A stretch of DNA of 62,245 bases from Pseudotabrizicola algicola (lineage in GTDB: Bacteria > Pseudomonadota > Alphaproteobacteria > Rhodobacterales > Rhodobacteraceae), in assembly GCF_010915705.1 (NCBI RefSeq), contig NZ_JAAIKE010000012.1:1-62245 (forward strand). Direction: 5' to 3'. The position numbers were made by a program, and so were the translations under genes. A model generated the notes under the pieces. That model had not been told where the DNA came from and did not search any database. It worked only from the letters and a program-made list of their open reading frames with translations. Of this stretch, positions 7,662 to 15,209 are shown piece after piece. Numbering within the stretch: the stretch's first letter is position 1; the number at the start of each line of letters is the position of its first letter.

Positions 7662-8318
7662 CTAGGGCGCGGCCTCCCCCGCCACGGGCGGCAACGCCGG
7701 CGCATCCAGCCCGCCAAAGGGATCGGCCCAGAACGGCAGCGCCTGCAACCGCGCCGCCCAAGCCGACAGATGCGGATACTCCGCCAGCGGCAGACCTGCC
7801 ACGTCATTGAACGGCAGGAACGTCGCCATGCGGAAATCGGCATAGCTCAGCCCGTCCGCCATCAGCCAGTCCCGCCCGGCCAGTTCCGCCTCCAGCAGGG
7901 CCGCCGCCTCGTGAAACAGCGCCAACCCCTCCGCGATCAGGGCAGGGTCCACCGGACCAAGCCCGTAGCGTTGCTTGGTGCCGCGCTCGAAATGCACCAT
8001 GTCGCAGGCCCGCACGAAGGTCTCCTTGCCCCAGCTGATCCAGCGGATCATGTCGGGCAGCGCCGCGCCCGTCCGCCAGAACGCCGACCCCGCCCTCTGC
8101 GACAGGCGGCAGGCAATCGCATCCGCCTCCCACAGCGCCCGCCCGTCCTCCACCAGAATCGGAATGCGCCCCCAAGGGTTCAGCGCCAGAAAGCGCGCCC
8201 GCTCTGCCGGATCGAAGGGCGCGCACCATTCGAAGGTGACAGGCACGCGCACATGGCGGGCCACCGCAACCGCAAGGCGCGGGTTGGGGTTGCGCGAATA
8301 ATAGAGGATGCAGGGCAT
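7662..8318 (-). CDS. Glutathione S-transferase family protein
   Basis: A 218-residue GST with an N-terminal thioredoxin-like domain and a helical C-terminal domain. The N-domain starts LYYSRNPNPRLAVAVARH, contains the cis-proline in GRIPILVEDG (Pro53), and the glutathione gamma-Glu binding pair at Glu64-Ala65. The C-terminal domain has LIAEGLALFHEAAALLEAEL and the N-capping-box-like segment GLSYADFRMATFLPF. GSTs conjugate glutathione to electrophiles or act as peroxidases; the substrate is unknown. The ATG at 8318 is used because everything upstream in the open frame lies in non-coding sequence antisense-biased toward hisD. Confidence 0.85.
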   Translation of the reverse strand: MPCILYYSRNPNPRLAVAVARHVRVPVTFEWCAPFDPAERARFLALNPWGRIPILVEDGRALWEADAIACRLSQRAGSAFWRTGAALPDMIRWISWGKETFVRACDMVHFERGTKQRYGLGPVDPALIAEGLALFHEAAALLEAELAGRDWLMADGLSYADFRMATFLPFNDVAGLPLAEYPHLSAWAARLQALPFWADPFGGLDAPALPPVAGEAAP

Positions 8319-8366
8319 CGGCGGGCCTCGCAGCAGCGACTCGCCACCATCATGGCGCAGCCCCGG

Positions 8367-8408
8367 CCCCCTGTCACCTGCCCCCTGTCTCCTGCCCGCC
8401 GTCTCCTG
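8367..8408. repeat. 14-bp tandem repeat (three units)
   Basis: Three consecutive 14-base units, CCCCCTGTCACCTG, CCCCCTGTCTCCTG and CCCGCCGTCTCCTG, fill the gap between hisD and the GST gene. The first two differ at one position and the third is diverged. No function is evident; slippage is a simple explanation. Confidence 0.7.
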
Positions 8409-8419
8409 CCCGCGACCGC

Positions 8420-9721
8420 TCACCCGTTCAGCCGGTCCAGCCGCGCCCGCACGCTCAGCCCATGCGCCTCGAGGCTCTCGCTGATCGCCAGCCGCTCCGC
8501 GCTGGGGCCGATGGCCTTCAGCGCCTCGGGCGTCATCCGCGCCATCGTGGTGCGCTTCATGAAATCCAGCACATTCAGCCCCGACGAGAAGCGGGCCGAG
8601 CGCGCGGTGGGCAGCACATGGTTCGGCCCGCCCACATAATCGCCGATCGCCTCCGGCGTCCAAGGCCCGAGGAAGATCGCCCCCGCATGCGGAATGGCAT
8701 CGGCCAGCGCCTCGGCATCCTCCACCATGATCTCCAGATGCTCGGGCGCAATCCGGTTGGCCAGCGCCGCCGCCTGCGCCAGCGTCTCCACCACGATCAC
8801 CGCGCCATTGTCGCGCCAGCTCGCGCCTGCAATCTCGCGCCGCTCCAGCGTCTCCAGCCGCCGCACCACCGCCTCCGCCACCGCGCGGCCCAGCGCGGCA
8901 TCGGTGGTGATCAGCAGCGCCTGCGCGCTCTGGTCATGCTCGGCCTGGCTCAACAGGTCCAGCGCGATCCAGTCCGGATCATTGCCCGCATCGGCGATCA
9001 CCAGAATCTCCGACGGCCCCGCGATCATGTCGATCCCCACGCGGCCGAACACCCGCCGCTTGGCCGCCGCCACATAGGCATTGCCCGGACCGGTGATCTT
9101 GTCCACCGGCGCAATGGTCTCGGTGCCATAGGCCAGCGCCGCAATCGCCTGCGCGCCGCCGATGCGGTAAATCTCGTCCACACCCGAAATCTGCGCCGCC
9201 AGCAGCACCAGCGGGTTGACCACGCCCCCCGGCGTCGGGCAAGTCACCACCAGCCGCCCCACGCCCGCAACCTTGGCCGGAATCGCATTCATCAGCACGC
9301 TTGACGGGTAAGAGGCGAGCCCCCCCGGCACATAGAGCCCCGCCGCCGAAACCGGGGTCCAGCGCCAGCCCAGCCGCGCCCCCGCCGCATCCACCCAGCT
9401 TGCATCCTCGGGCCGCTGCCGCGCGTGATAGGCGCGGATCCGCTCCGCCGCCAGTTCCAGCGCCGCGCGGTCCTCGGCAGAAACCTTGGCAATCTCGGCG
9501 GCAATCTCGGCTGGCGAGAACGCCATCCCTGCCGCATCCAGCGTCAGCCGGTCATAGCGCGCGGTCAATTCCAGCACCGCCGCATCGCCGCGCGCACGCA
9601 CATCGGCAAGGATCGCGGCCACCGCCGCATCCACATCCTCCGCCTCCTCGCGCTTCATTCCCAAAAGCGCGGCAAAGCGCGCCTCGAAATCCGCATCGGT
9701 CACGGTCAAGAACTCAGGCAT
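8420..9721 (-). CDS. hisD: Histidinol dehydrogenase
   Basis: A 433-residue enzyme catalysing the last two steps of histidine synthesis, oxidation of L-histidinol to L-histidine with two NAD+. All landmarks are present: GLYVPGGLASYPSSVLMN, DKITGPGNAYVAAAKR, the zinc/substrate region SQAEHDQSAQ (His262, the same number as in E. coli HisD), and the catalytic Glu327-His328 in IAPEHLEIM. Length equals the family norm. No other his gene is next to it; in Rhodobacterales hisD usually heads the UPF0262-phosphatase-infA block rather than a histidine operon. The start ATG at 9721 follows GAGGGATGCGCCG. Confidence 0.97.
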   Translation of the reverse strand: MPEFLTVTDADFEARFAALLGMKREEAEDVDAAVAAILADVRARGDAAVLELTARYDRLTLDAAGMAFSPAEIAAEIAKVSAEDRAALELAAERIRAYHARQRPEDASWVDAAGARLGWRWTPVSAAGLYVPGGLASYPSSVLMNAIPAKVAGVGRLVVTCPTPGGVVNPLVLLAAQISGVDEIYRIGGAQAIAALAYGTETIAPVDKITGPGNAYVAAAKRRVFGRVGIDMIAGPSEILVIADAGNDPDWIALDLLSQAEHDQSAQALLITTDAALGRAVAEAVVRRLETLERREIAGASWRDNGAVIVVETLAQAAALANRIAPEHLEIMVEDAEALADAIPHAGAIFLGPWTPEAIGDYVGGPNHVLPTARSARFSSGLNVLDFMKRTTMARMTPEALKAIGPSAERLAISESLEAHGLSVRARLDRLNG

Positions 9722-10061
9722 CGGCGCATCCCTCGCAAGCTTTCGCCCCAGATAGCGCGCCCCCGCCCCCCCCTCAACCCGCCAATTGCGATTGCCGCCT
9801 GCCCATCACCCCTCACCGCCGAAGTGCCCAGCCGCCCGCCGCCCGCCGGTTGCCATCGCACCCCGCCCGCCGCTCCCGCCCCGCAGCCCCCCGGCCCGCG
9901 CCCGCCGCCAACCCCGCCGCACCACGGCCGGACTCCCTCACCGCGCCCCAAGACCGCACAAGCCCCAGAGGCCAAGGCCCGCCCAGCCCGCCCCCTGCAT
10001 TGCTGCTTTCGAAATACTCCGGGGGGGCGCGAAGCGCGGGGGGCAGCGCCCCCCTCCGCCC
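9722..10061. other. Intergenic region upstream of hisD with terminator half-module
   Basis: About 340 bases between hisD and the MATE gene, both leftward. The part next to hisD (9722-9990) is strongly strand-biased, C-rich on plus, with no recognisable gene or RNA; the hisD promoter should be near 9725-9780 but no clear hexamers stand out. The part next to the MATE stop contains the repeated terminator half-module annotated at 9999-10058. Confidence 0.5.
9999..10058 (-). terminator. Terminator half-module downstream of MATE gene
   Basis: Reading the minus strand from the MATE stop, a hairpin GGGGGGCGCTGCCCCCC and a GCGCTTCGCGC hairpin are followed by CCGGAGTATTTCGAAAGCAGCAA. This is the same half-module as at 14004, 52975 and 57422. 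A strong G/C stem followed by a short T-stretch fits an intrinsic terminator, although the T-run is only TATTT. Confidence 0.55.
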
Positions 10062-11444
10062 TCAGACCGCAGGCGCTGCCGGCAACCGCGCCCAGAACCG
10101 CGCCATCAGGCTCACCGCCGCGCAAGCCAGCCCGATCACCAGCCCCAGCCACAGCCCCACCGCGCCAAGCCCCAGCGGGAAGGCCAGCACATAGCTCGCC
10201 GGCATCCCGATCAGCCAATAGCTGATCGCGGCATAGATCATCGGCACCCGCGTGTCCTGCACGCCCGCCAGCAGGCCCAGCGCCATCACCTGCATCGAAT
10301 CGGCCAGCTGGAACAGCGCCGCACAGGCCAGAAGCGCGGTGCCAACCAGCAGGATCGTCGCCCGTGCCGGCTCGGCAGGGTCGAGAAACACCGAAATCAG
10401 CGGCTCGGGCAGCGTCAGGAACAGCACCACCGTCAGCCCCGCCACCGCCAGCGACAGCCCGATCGCCACCTTGGCCCCCAGCCGCATCGCCGCATGATCC
10501 CCCGCGCCGGCAAAGCGGCCCGTGCGCACCGTCACCGCATTCGACAGCCCCACATGCACCATGAAGGTCAGCGCGGTGATCTCCAGCGCAATCCCGTGCG
10601 CGGCCAGTTCCACCGTGCCGATCCAGCCCATCATCAGGGCGCTCGCCTGAAACAGCCCGCTCTCGGCCAGCCCCGTCAGCCCCATCGGCCAGCCCAGCCG
10701 GAACACCGCCGCAAAGGCACCCCAGTCGGGCCGCCAGAACCGGATGAACAGCTGATACCGCCGCAACCCCGGCAACAACCCCGCGTAAAGGCACAGGAAC
10801 AGCAAGGACAGCAGCTGAATGATCACCGTCGCAATCGCCGCCCCCCGCACGCCCAGTTCCGGCGCGCCCCAGTTGCCAAAGATCAGCGCCCAGTTGATCG
10901 CCGCATTCAGCGGCACCGCCGCCACCGTGATCCACAGCACCACCTGCGTGCGCTCCAGCGCCGACAGATAGCTCTTGAGCACCATGACCAGCAGCGCCGG
11001 AATCATGCCCAGCCCCGCGATCCGCAGATAGTCCTGCCCCAGCGCCGAGACATCCGCCGCCTGCCCCAGCGCCAGCAGGATCGGCTCCGACCACCAGAAC
11101 ACCGGATAGATCAGCACCCCGAACAGGATCGACAGCCACAGCCCCATCCGCGCCACCCGGCGCACCTGCACCTCGTCGCCCTGCGCCTGCGCATTGGCCA
11201 CCATCGGCATCACCGCCTTGGCAAAACCGGACCCGAGGATGAACAGCACGAAAAAGCTCGATGCCGCCAGCACCCCCGCCGCCAGCGGCACCACCCCGTA
11301 CCAGCCCAGCATGATGGTATCGGTCACATGCAGCCCGAACTGCGCCACATGGCTGCCGATCAGCGGCAACCCCAGCGAAAGCGTCGCACGGACGTGATCC
11401 GGCACGGTCTGTGCCGGAGCGGGGGAAAAGCGATCATTTTTCAT
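10062..11444 (-). CDS. MATE family multidrug/Na+ efflux transporter
   Basis: A 460-residue polytopic inner-membrane protein with about twelve hydrophobic segments arranged as two similar halves, as in the NorM/MATE family, which exports cationic drugs and metabolites in exchange for Na+ or H+. Family-like segments include the N-terminal LPLIGSHVAQFGLHVTDTIMLGWYG, PLNAAINWALIFGNWGAPELGVRGAA, and the second-half equivalents GWPMGLTGLAESGLFQASALMMGW and MALGLLAGVQDTRVPM. The start ATG at 11444 (MKNDRF) is chosen over a start 12 codons earlier. Transcribed alone; the specific substrate cannot be deduced. Confidence 0.92.
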   Translation of the reverse strand: MKNDRFSPAPAQTVPDHVRATLSLGLPLIGSHVAQFGLHVTDTIMLGWYGVVPLAAGVLAASSFFVLFILGSGFAKAVMPMVANAQAQGDEVQVRRVARMGLWLSILFGVLIYPVFWWSEPILLALGQAADVSALGQDYLRIAGLGMIPALLVMVLKSYLSALERTQVVLWITVAAVPLNAAINWALIFGNWGAPELGVRGAAIATVIIQLLSLLFLCLYAGLLPGLRRYQLFIRFWRPDWGAFAAVFRLGWPMGLTGLAESGLFQASALMMGWIGTVELAAHGIALEITALTFMVHVGLSNAVTVRTGRFAGAGDHAAMRLGAKVAIGLSLAVAGLTVVLFLTLPEPLISVFLDPAEPARATILLVGTALLACAALFQLADSMQVMALGLLAGVQDTRVPMIYAAISYWLIGMPASYVLAFPLGLGAVGLWLGLVIGLACAAVSLMARFWARLPAAPAV

Positions 11445-11483
11445 GCACAAAGCGATACGCCGCGCCCCGTGCCGAGGCAAGCC

Positions 11484-12464
11484 TCAGAGTGACCCCGCCA
11501 GCAGCAGCAGCGACACCGCCGCAATCAGCGCCCCCGCCACCACCTCCACCCCCGGCAACACCCGCGCGAGACCCGCCCCGGGCAGCGCGGCAAAGGCCCC
11601 CTCGCGCGCCCAGAACGCCAGACCCGCCACCACGATCGTCACCGCCGCAGTGCCCAGCCCCATCGCAAAGGTGCCCGCCACCCCGGCCCAGCCGATCCCC
11701 ATCGCAAAGGTCAGGATCAAGAGGAACAAGGCCCCCGAACAGGGCCGCAAGGCAATCGCCCCGACCAGCAAGGCCGCATCGCGGGCGGAAGCCACCCCGG
11801 CCACCTGCGCCGCGCTCGGCCCATGCGCATGGCCGCAGCCGCAAGCCCCGCCGTCCACATGCGCATGGGGATCGTGGCCGTGCCCGTCGTGGCTGTGGCC
11901 ATGAGGCGCGTCATGCCGCACAGCCCCCGTCGCCGCCGTGGCCGCCCGCCCCTGCGCCACCAGTCCGCGCAGCCCGCGCCACACCAGCCAAAGCCCCAGA
12001 CCCGCCACCAGAGCATGCGAGAGCGGAACCATCGCGGCCTCGGCAAAGCCCTCCATCCGCGGCCGCGTCCAGCCCAGCAGAAACGCCCCGCCCGCCACCA
12101 GCGCCACCGCCACCGCCGCCTGCGCCAAGGACGAGGCCAGCGCCAACCCGGCCAGCACCGGCAGGCGCACGCGCCGCGCCATGCCATAGCCGCCGATCAC
12201 CGCCTTGCCATGCCCCGGCCCGACCGCATGGAAGAAGCCGTAGGAAAAGCACACTGCCAGCAGCGCCGACCACGCCCCCGGCTCGCCCGCACGCAAGGCC
12301 CGCACCGCCGCGGCCAAGGCCTCCTGCACCGCGCGCTGCTGTCCCGCCGCCCAGACCGCCAGAGGCTCCAGCCACCCGCCGGCCCACGAGAGCGCCAGAG
12401 CCAGGGCCACCGCCAGGCCCGCCAAAGCCAGACCGCGCGCCAAAGCCGTCATTCCCCCCCGCAT
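11484..12464 (-). CDS. NicO-type nickel/cobalt transporter
   Basis: A 326-residue membrane protein of the NiCoT/RcnA-like superfamily. The first signature FFHAVGPGHGKAVIGGYGM (His79, His85) and the second RPCSGALFLLILTFAMGIGW are both present. Between them a cytoplasmic or periplasmic loop at about residues 185-215 is very rich in His with a Cys-Gly-Cys, as expected of a metal-binding loop. It probably moves Ni2+ or Co2+ across the inner membrane. It overlaps the end of the DUF1007 gene; the ATG at 12464 has AGGAGG ten bases upstream, while a second ATG at 12452 overlaps the DUF1007 stop as ATGA, so either start is possible. Confidence 0.88.
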   Translation of the reverse strand: MRGGMTALARGLALAGLAVALALALSWAGGWLEPLAVWAAGQQRAVQEALAAAVRALRAGEPGAWSALLAVCFSYGFFHAVGPGHGKAVIGGYGMARRVRLPVLAGLALASSLAQAAVAVALVAGGAFLLGWTRPRMEGFAEAAMVPLSHALVAGLGLWLVWRGLRGLVAQGRAATAATGAVRHDAPHGHSHDGHGHDPHAHVDGGACGCGHAHGPSAAQVAGVASARDAALLVGAIALRPCSGALFLLILTFAMGIGWAGVAGTFAMGLGTAAVTIVVAGLAFWAREGAFAALPGAGLARVLPGVEVVAGALIAAVSLLLLAGSL

Positions 12465-13105
12465 GAAATCCGCGCCTCCTCGGCATAGGCCGCCCCGATC
12501 GCCGGAAACTCGCTCTCGGCATCCGCCGACCCGGCGAGTTCATCCAGCGCCGCCTGAAGCCGCGCATCCGCCGCCTCGCGGTCCGGCTCGTAAACCTGCA
12601 CACGGCAGCCTTCCCCTCCGGTCAGCACAGGCGTCTCCGCGATCAGATAGGAGGTGTAGAAGGACGGATCATAGACCTGCACCACCAACTCCTCCGCACC
12701 CAGCGCCACCGGCGCCGCCAGACGCCGCAGATGGGTGGACCTCAGACTGCCATCCACATAGGCCGCCGTCGGCTCCAGCGGGCCTGACAGCGCCAAGGGC
12801 GCCTCGCCCAGAAGCGCATAGGTGTCCCCCGCGAAATCCTCATGCCACCCCATGTCGAAACCGGCCAGCGCCGCCTCTTCCTCGGCTGTCAACACGCCGT
12901 CAAAATCGGGGTCATACCCCTGCTCGGCCACATAGGTCATCGAGAACAGGGAATCGTACCGCCAGCCGATCCGCAGCGCCTCGGCCCGCCCCTCGGCATC
13001 GAAGATCACCTCGATGGTGGCATCGATGAACACATGGGGATGCGCCGACACCGCCACAGGCAGCGCCACCAGACCTCCCAACATTGCCGCAAAACCCCAT
13101 CGCAT
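12449..13105 (-). CDS. DUF1007 family periplasmic protein
   Basis: A 218-residue secreted protein. An N-terminal signal peptide (MRWGFAAMLGGLVALPVAVSA) is followed immediately by HPHVFIDATIEVIFD, the diagnostic N-terminus of DUF1007 proteins whose HPH may bind metal. DUF1007 genes are nearly always paired with a NicO-type transporter, as here, suggesting a periplasmic metal-delivery or substrate-binding partner. An acidic DFDGVLTAEEE segment resembles an EF-hand-like loop. The start at 13105 is chosen because it begins the signal peptide; upstream codons lack family similarity. Overlap with the downstream transporter implies coupling. Confidence 0.87.
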   Translation of the reverse strand: MRWGFAAMLGGLVALPVAVSAHPHVFIDATIEVIFDAEGRAEALRIGWRYDSLFSMTYVAEQGYDPDFDGVLTAEEEAALAGFDMGWHEDFAGDTYALLGEAPLALSGPLEPTAAYVDGSLRSTHLRRLAAPVALGAEELVVQVYDPSFYTSYLIAETPVLTGGEGCRVQVYEPDREAADARLQAALDELAGSADAESEFPAIGAAYAEEARISCGGE

Positions 13106-13347
13106 GGGCCGGAGCCTAGCCCAAAGCGCCGCCCGCCGCCATGCCCGCAAGCCACCCAAAACGCCGCATCAGCAGCGATCTGCCAAACCGGCGCCAGAGC
13201 CCTTGCGCGCCCCTTGGTCCCCCGCCGCGACGACGCCGGCGTCAGGGGCCAGATGCCCCGCACCGCCCCGGCAACGCTGCCCGACTCCACCCTTGCCGAG
13301 GACGCGGCGGCGTGCTGCTATCCGCCCAGCCCAGAAAGGACAAAGCC

Positions 13348-14004
13348 ATGCTGACAATCTACGGCGTCTACCGATCCCGCGCGATCCGCCCGCTCTGGGT
13401 GCTCGAAGAATGCGAGGCCCCCTTCACCCATGTTCCGGTGATCCAGGCCTATCGCCTGACCGGCCCCGCAGGCCCCGGCGCGCCGCTGAACACCGCCATG
13501 CCCGAATACCTTGCCATCAACCCGCTGGGGCAGGTGCCCGCCATGCGCGACGGGGCGCTGCTGCTCACCGAATCGCTGGCAATCTGCCTGCACATCGCCC
13601 GCAAATACGGCGGACCCCTCGGCCCCGCCTCGGATGACGAGGCGTCTGAGATGGAACAATGGGCGCTCTTCGCGGCCACGGCGGTAGAACCCGCCGCCAT
13701 CGAAATCCTCTACACCACCCGCGACGGACAGGCAGAGACCCCGACCGGCCAGGGCATCATCCGCCTCGCCGCCGAAAAGCTCAGACGCCCGCTGGCCCGG
13801 CTGGAAAAGCATCTCACCAGCCGCGACTGGTTGATGAACCGCTTCACTGCCGCCGATATCATGGTGGCCGAATGCCTGCGTTACGGCCAGACCTACCAGC
13901 CCTTGCTGGCAGACCACCCGAACACCGCCCGCTGGCTCGCCGCCGCCCAGGCCCGACCCGCCTTCCAGACCGTCTGGAACCGGCGCGCAGCGGAACCCGA
14001 GTAG
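13348..14004 (+). CDS. Glutathione S-transferase family protein
   Basis: A 218-residue soluble GST. The thioredoxin-like domain begins MLTIYGVYRSRAIRPLWVLEE and includes the cis-Pro motif LGQVPAMRDG and the Glu-Ser glutathione-binding pair in LLLTESLAICLHIARKYG. The helical domain contains RPLARLEKHLTSRDWLMNRFTAADIMVAECL, matching the bacterial beta/other GST pattern with Thr-Ala-Ala-Asp as N-capping box. The ATG at 13348 is preceded by AGAAAGGA. It is transcribed rightward alone and ends at the bidirectional terminator module shared with the convergent epimerase gene. Substrate unknown. Confidence 0.87.
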   Translation: MLTIYGVYRSRAIRPLWVLEECEAPFTHVPVIQAYRLTGPAGPGAPLNTAMPEYLAINPLGQVPAMRDGALLLTESLAICLHIARKYGGPLGPASDDEASEMEQWALFAATAVEPAAIEILYTTRDGQAETPTGQGIIRLAAEKLRRPLARLEKHLTSRDWLMNRFTAADIMVAECLRYGQTYQPLLADHPNTARWLAAAQARPAFQTVWNRRAAEPE

Positions 14005-14167
14005 GGGGGCCAGCCCCCCGCGCTGCGCGCTCCCCCCGGAGTATTTCGAAAGCAGCAATGCAAACACGCCTTGTCTTGCTGCTTTCCCAAATACTCCCGC
14101 GCGGAGCGCGCCCCGAGGAGACGCGGTGCAGCCGCGCGACGAGACAAAAACAATGCGGCGTAGCCGC
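14004..14167. repeat. Bidirectional terminator module, copy A
   Basis: About 165 bases lying exactly between convergent GST and epimerase genes. The core is an inverted repeat, GGAGTATTTCGAAAGCAGCAA and TTGCTGCTTTCCCAAATACTCC (about 20-bp arms) around a 19-base spacer, flanked on the left by a GGGGGG-CCA-CCCCCC hairpin and on the right by GCGCGGAGCGCGC and a CGGTGCAGCCGCG hairpin. Copy B at 57422-57588 is about 95% identical and also lies between a gene pair, downstream of putA. Each converging gene therefore has its own stem plus a shared long dyad. Confidence 0.75.
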
Positions 14168-14176
14168 TCTGTCAGA

Positions 14177-15073
14177 TTACCCGTGGTCCGGCAGAACCGC
14201 CCGCCAGTCATGCTGGTCCCGAAAGCCCAGCACCTCGCGGATCTTGCGGTTCGACATCAGGCTGTCCCACGGCCCCAGGTCTTCCGTCACCGGCACGCCG
14301 GGGAAGAAGCGGGCCAGCAGGTCGGCGTTGGGGATGTTCATCCCGTTGGTCGAGTTGCAGGCGTTGAAGACCTGATAGCCCAGCCCGTCCTTCTTCAGGC
14401 ACAGGTCCACGATCTGCCCCAGATCGCGGGCGTCGACATAATTGAACGCATTCCTGCGCCGCATCTCCGGATGGGCAAAGTAGCGGGGGAACAGCGTTTC
14501 ATATTCATGCGGCTCCACCACATTGCCGATCCGCAATGCGTAGATGTCGGCGCCCGAGCGCTGCGCAAAGCTGCGCGCCGTCACCTCGTTCACCTTCTTC
14601 GACGTGCCATAGGTGTCCATCGGGTCGATGTCATAGTCTTCGGTCAGCGGCAGCCTGTGCGGGTCGGTCACCCCGTCGGCAAAGCAGATGCCATAGGTCG
14701 TCTCGGAGGAAGCGATGATCACCTTGGCGATGCCCAGCTTCACCGCCGCCTCGATCACGTTGTAGGTGCCGACGACATTCACCCGCCAGGTCTCGGTGTC
14801 CGGGCACATCATCATCCGCGGGATCGCGGCGAAATGCACCACCGCGTCAAAGGCGCGCGCGCCCTTCCCGGTTTCCAGCTCGTCATAGCCCGCGTGGGAA
14901 TGCATCGCCGAATAGACCTGCCCCGCATCGGTGATATCGCCGATCAGGTCATGCACGCCCTGCCCCCCCAGCGGCACCTTGTCGAAGTTGAGCACCCTAT
15001 GCCCCTGCCCCACCAGATAGGGGATCACATGTTTGCCCGCCTTGCCCGATCCGCCCGTGAAAAACACCCGCAT
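14177..15073 (-). CDS. NAD-dependent epimerase/dehydratase family protein
   Basis: A 298-residue extended short-chain dehydrogenase. The NAD(P)-binding motif FFTGGSGKAGKH is at residues 5-14, the catalytic Tyr155-X3-Lys159 is in YGTSKK, and a Ser/Thr pair precedes it at ASSETTYG. The NAAG-like and substrate segments (FNYVDARDLGQIVDLCL) are typical of sugar nucleotide or uronate epimerases/dehydrogenases; the exact substrate is not readable. The ATG at 15073 follows ACAGAAG. It is a single-gene transcript ending in the shared terminator module, divergent from parE. Confidence 0.85.
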   Translation of the reverse strand: MRVFFTGGSGKAGKHVIPYLVGQGHRVLNFDKVPLGGQGVHDLIGDITDAGQVYSAMHSHAGYDELETGKGARAFDAVVHFAAIPRMMMCPDTETWRVNVVGTYNVIEAAVKLGIAKVIIASSETTYGICFADGVTDPHRLPLTEDYDIDPMDTYGTSKKVNEVTARSFAQRSGADIYALRIGNVVEPHEYETLFPRYFAHPEMRRRNAFNYVDARDLGQIVDLCLKKDGLGYQVFNACNSTNGMNIPNADLLARFFPGVPVTEDLGPWDSLMSNRKIREVLGFRDQHDWRAVLPDHG

Positions 15074-15209
15074 CTTCTGTCCTCCGTTCCAGATTCCCAG
15101 ACCTAGGGCAGCCACACCGCCCTGACAATGGCCCAACATCTTGCGCCCCCTGCCCCGCAGGTGATCTAATGCGCCCCAGCCCTGACCCAGAACAAGAATC
15201 GAGCATGAC

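Noticed and set aside
9786-11492. 568-codon plus-strand frame antisense to the MATE transporter
   Set aside because: Extremely Arg/His/Pro/Gln-rich translation typical of antisense high-GC DNA.
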